In this document: positions 63,901-64,000 of the stretch, piece by piece
How the letters are laid out: each line of letters begins with the position of its first letter
Position numbering within the stretch: the first letter of the stretch is position 1
Assembly: GCF_040219335.1 (NCBI RefSeq)
Contig: NZ_JAVJSQ010000012.1
Location: 124,001 to 188,000, forward strand
Length of the DNA: 64,000 nucleotides
Source: Gimesia sp.
GTDB taxonomy: Bacteria > Planctomycetota > Planctomycetia > Planctomycetales > Planctomycetaceae
Reading direction: 5' to 3'
Notes under the pieces: model-generated
Seen by the model: the letters and a program-made list of their open reading frames with translations, nothing else
The model's database searches: none
What the model was told of the DNA's origin: nothing
Made by a program: the position numbers and the translations under genes

Positions 63901-64000
63901 TTTCAACAGGCTCGTGTCGGTGGCCAGATAAGCGTATTCATCTTTGACAACCATCTGTTGTCCGTTGATCCAGGCAAAACCCACGTCGCCTTCGTCCTGA
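60964..64000 (-). CDS. Large PQQ-propeller protein with methyltransferase-like insert (partial)
   Basis: The frame is open to the right window edge, so the N-terminus is missing. The visible 1012 residues have PQQ-type blades (GKVLQTLKVTGKARGLAV, GKPAWTYQGKSIAHH, GKKLWSTPVDVTDC) in the first 160 residues and again from about 360 to 800. Between them, at about residues 195-330, is a Rossmann/SAM-methyltransferase-like segment (FCLVLGGEEGQLAYELARN, then IYCIEPDAAKVAAAREKLSQAG). Motif I reads VLGGEEG, lacking the usual GxGxG, so binding of SAM is doubtful. The C-terminal 150 residues form another beta domain. A domain of this kind inside a propeller protein is unusual. It lies 52 bases upstream of the TPM pair and may be in the same operon. 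Confidence 0.8.
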   Translation of the reverse strand, partial: QDEGDVGFAWINGQQMVVKDEYAYLATDTSLLKVNRLEHAKGSQKAHANEMTINGLFRKLRSLKGDKATAARDQIKKLQEENKQYTQAGVIWEKPIVARDSLIVAGDKVIAGGQEQVLILEADSGKVLQTLKVTGKARGLAVSDGQLVVSTSAGDIIGFGSSSTPTEKLTELDTVSTQNPYVDNAASARYQQAAQDILKNTGVQNGFCLVLGGEEGQLAYELARNSKLKIYCIEPDAAKVAAAREKLSQAGYYGHRITFHQTELSPLPYSHYFANLIVSDTLLKTGKVPGIPQDVATHVKPLGGTVCLGTPADPKSATTDSASLTGWLKDTGLTETAEIKTLDGYALLIRGALPGAGSWSHQYADPGNTASSKDQLVRGGLGVLWFGDPGEKKMVNRHEGAVGPLAINGRLFIQGESTIMAFDAYNGLFLWERENPQAIRTGVFQNQNPGNLVASEDSLFFMMKEYCYQLDAATGKTVKKIPLPEQFNDGKHEWGYLAYQDGLLFGTATTRQELAARQIRRGRRTEDSTDAVFAMDVKTGKPAWTYQGKSIAHHTIAIGPEAAYFIDSSITSEQRAEILRQDKSHLKDLTGKEREIAEDRLKKQDLRLAVALDVKTGKKLWSTPVDVTDCSEIGIGGGKLTLLYQNNVLLLCGANANGHYWKQFIAGDFSRRRLVALNANDGALLWKKDANYRHRPIIVGDKVIAEPWSYDLYTGLQHMRKHPLTGKEVPWSIMREGHHCGMLAASENLLMFRSGFTGFYDLEKDAGTRHFAGHRTGCWINAIPANGLVMIPESSAGCVCLFSISSTIVLEPREERKHWTIFSSVGPKTPVDHMALNMGAPGDRRDARGTVWMAYPRPKPSRETGLDFKFDISPKFNSGGGYNSLNEITHPVKEADPPWIYTSWARGLKECTIPLLGKNDAPANYSVQLSFSELEPVSVNDSQTAPLFTIKLQGNVVQEDFNPHGKQGIQIRKFEGIPVKDNLHLELVPQNEAAEQMPAALSGIEIIRTDS

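Noticed and set aside
1..64000. tRNA, rRNA, CRISPR, transposon or prophage
   Set aside because: No cloverleaf-like blocks, no regular spacer arrays, no transposase or integrase motifs and no attachment-site repeats were seen by eye.

Overview
The window looks like a chromosomal segment of a planctomycete, closest in style to Gimesia-like Planctomycetia; this placement is inferred from gene content because no search was possible. The signs are many secreted or Tat-exported enzymes, a CxPxR sulfatase, a Gfo/Idh/MocA oxidoreductase with a Tat signal, PQQ-type beta-propellers, an ECF sigma factor coupled to a large Ser/Thr kinase, and many conserved proteins without a clear function. MurA, RodA and UppP together indicate a peptidoglycan pathway. 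No rRNA, tRNA, CRISPR array, transposase or phage gene was seen, so the segment reads as stable chromosome.

Layout. 1-10.3 kb: end of an unknown gene, a voltage-sensor-like membrane protein, a secreted cysteine-repeat protein, GlgX, UppP, a thioredoxin-like protein, and an operon of two large dynamin-like GTPases. 10.4-13.3 kb: rpsB-tsf-pyrH with a recognisable promoter and long leader. 13.3-20.7 kb (minus strand): a methyltransferase, two conserved unknowns, and an operon ilvD-like / UDP-sugar pyrophosphorylase / mannose-1-P guanylyltransferase / ruvX / unknown. 21.3-25.3 kb: zinc-free L31, prfA, prmC, murA. 25.3-31.8 kb (minus): PQQ propeller, membrane protein, histone-H1-like tail protein, PLP decarboxylase, RodA. 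32-40 kb (plus): rhomboid protease, membrane protein, unknown exported protein, multi-PAS hybrid histidine kinase. 40-45 kb (minus): NosR-like flavoprotein, exported FAD oxidoreductase, exported unknown. 45-48.3 kb: ECF sigma factor and a kinase carrying a degenerate formylglycine-enzyme-like domain. 48.3-51.9 kb (minus): exported nitrilase-type amidase, GlpD, acetyltransferase. 52-58.9 kb (plus): XylR-type regulator followed by a five-gene operon (DJ-1/PfpI, Gfo/Idh/MocA, PhyH dioxygenase, sugar isomerase-like, sulfatase). 58.9-64 kb (minus): a small helical protein, two TPM-domain proteins and a large PQQ-propeller protein with a methyltransferase-like insert, cut by the window edge.

How they work together. 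Translation genes lie in classical blocks (rpsB-tsf-pyrH; rpmE-prfA-prmC-murA). Cell-envelope precursor supply is represented by MurA, UppP, RodA, the UDP-HexNAc pyrophosphorylase and the GDP-mannose enzyme. Environmental sensing is represented by the hybrid kinase and the ECF/kinase pair. The 52-59 kb block is probably a regulated catabolic unit for a sulfated or otherwise modified sugar. The least explained parts are the tandem membrane GTPases, the pentad-cysteine secreted protein, the kinase/pseudo-FGE fusion and the propeller/methyltransferase fusion.
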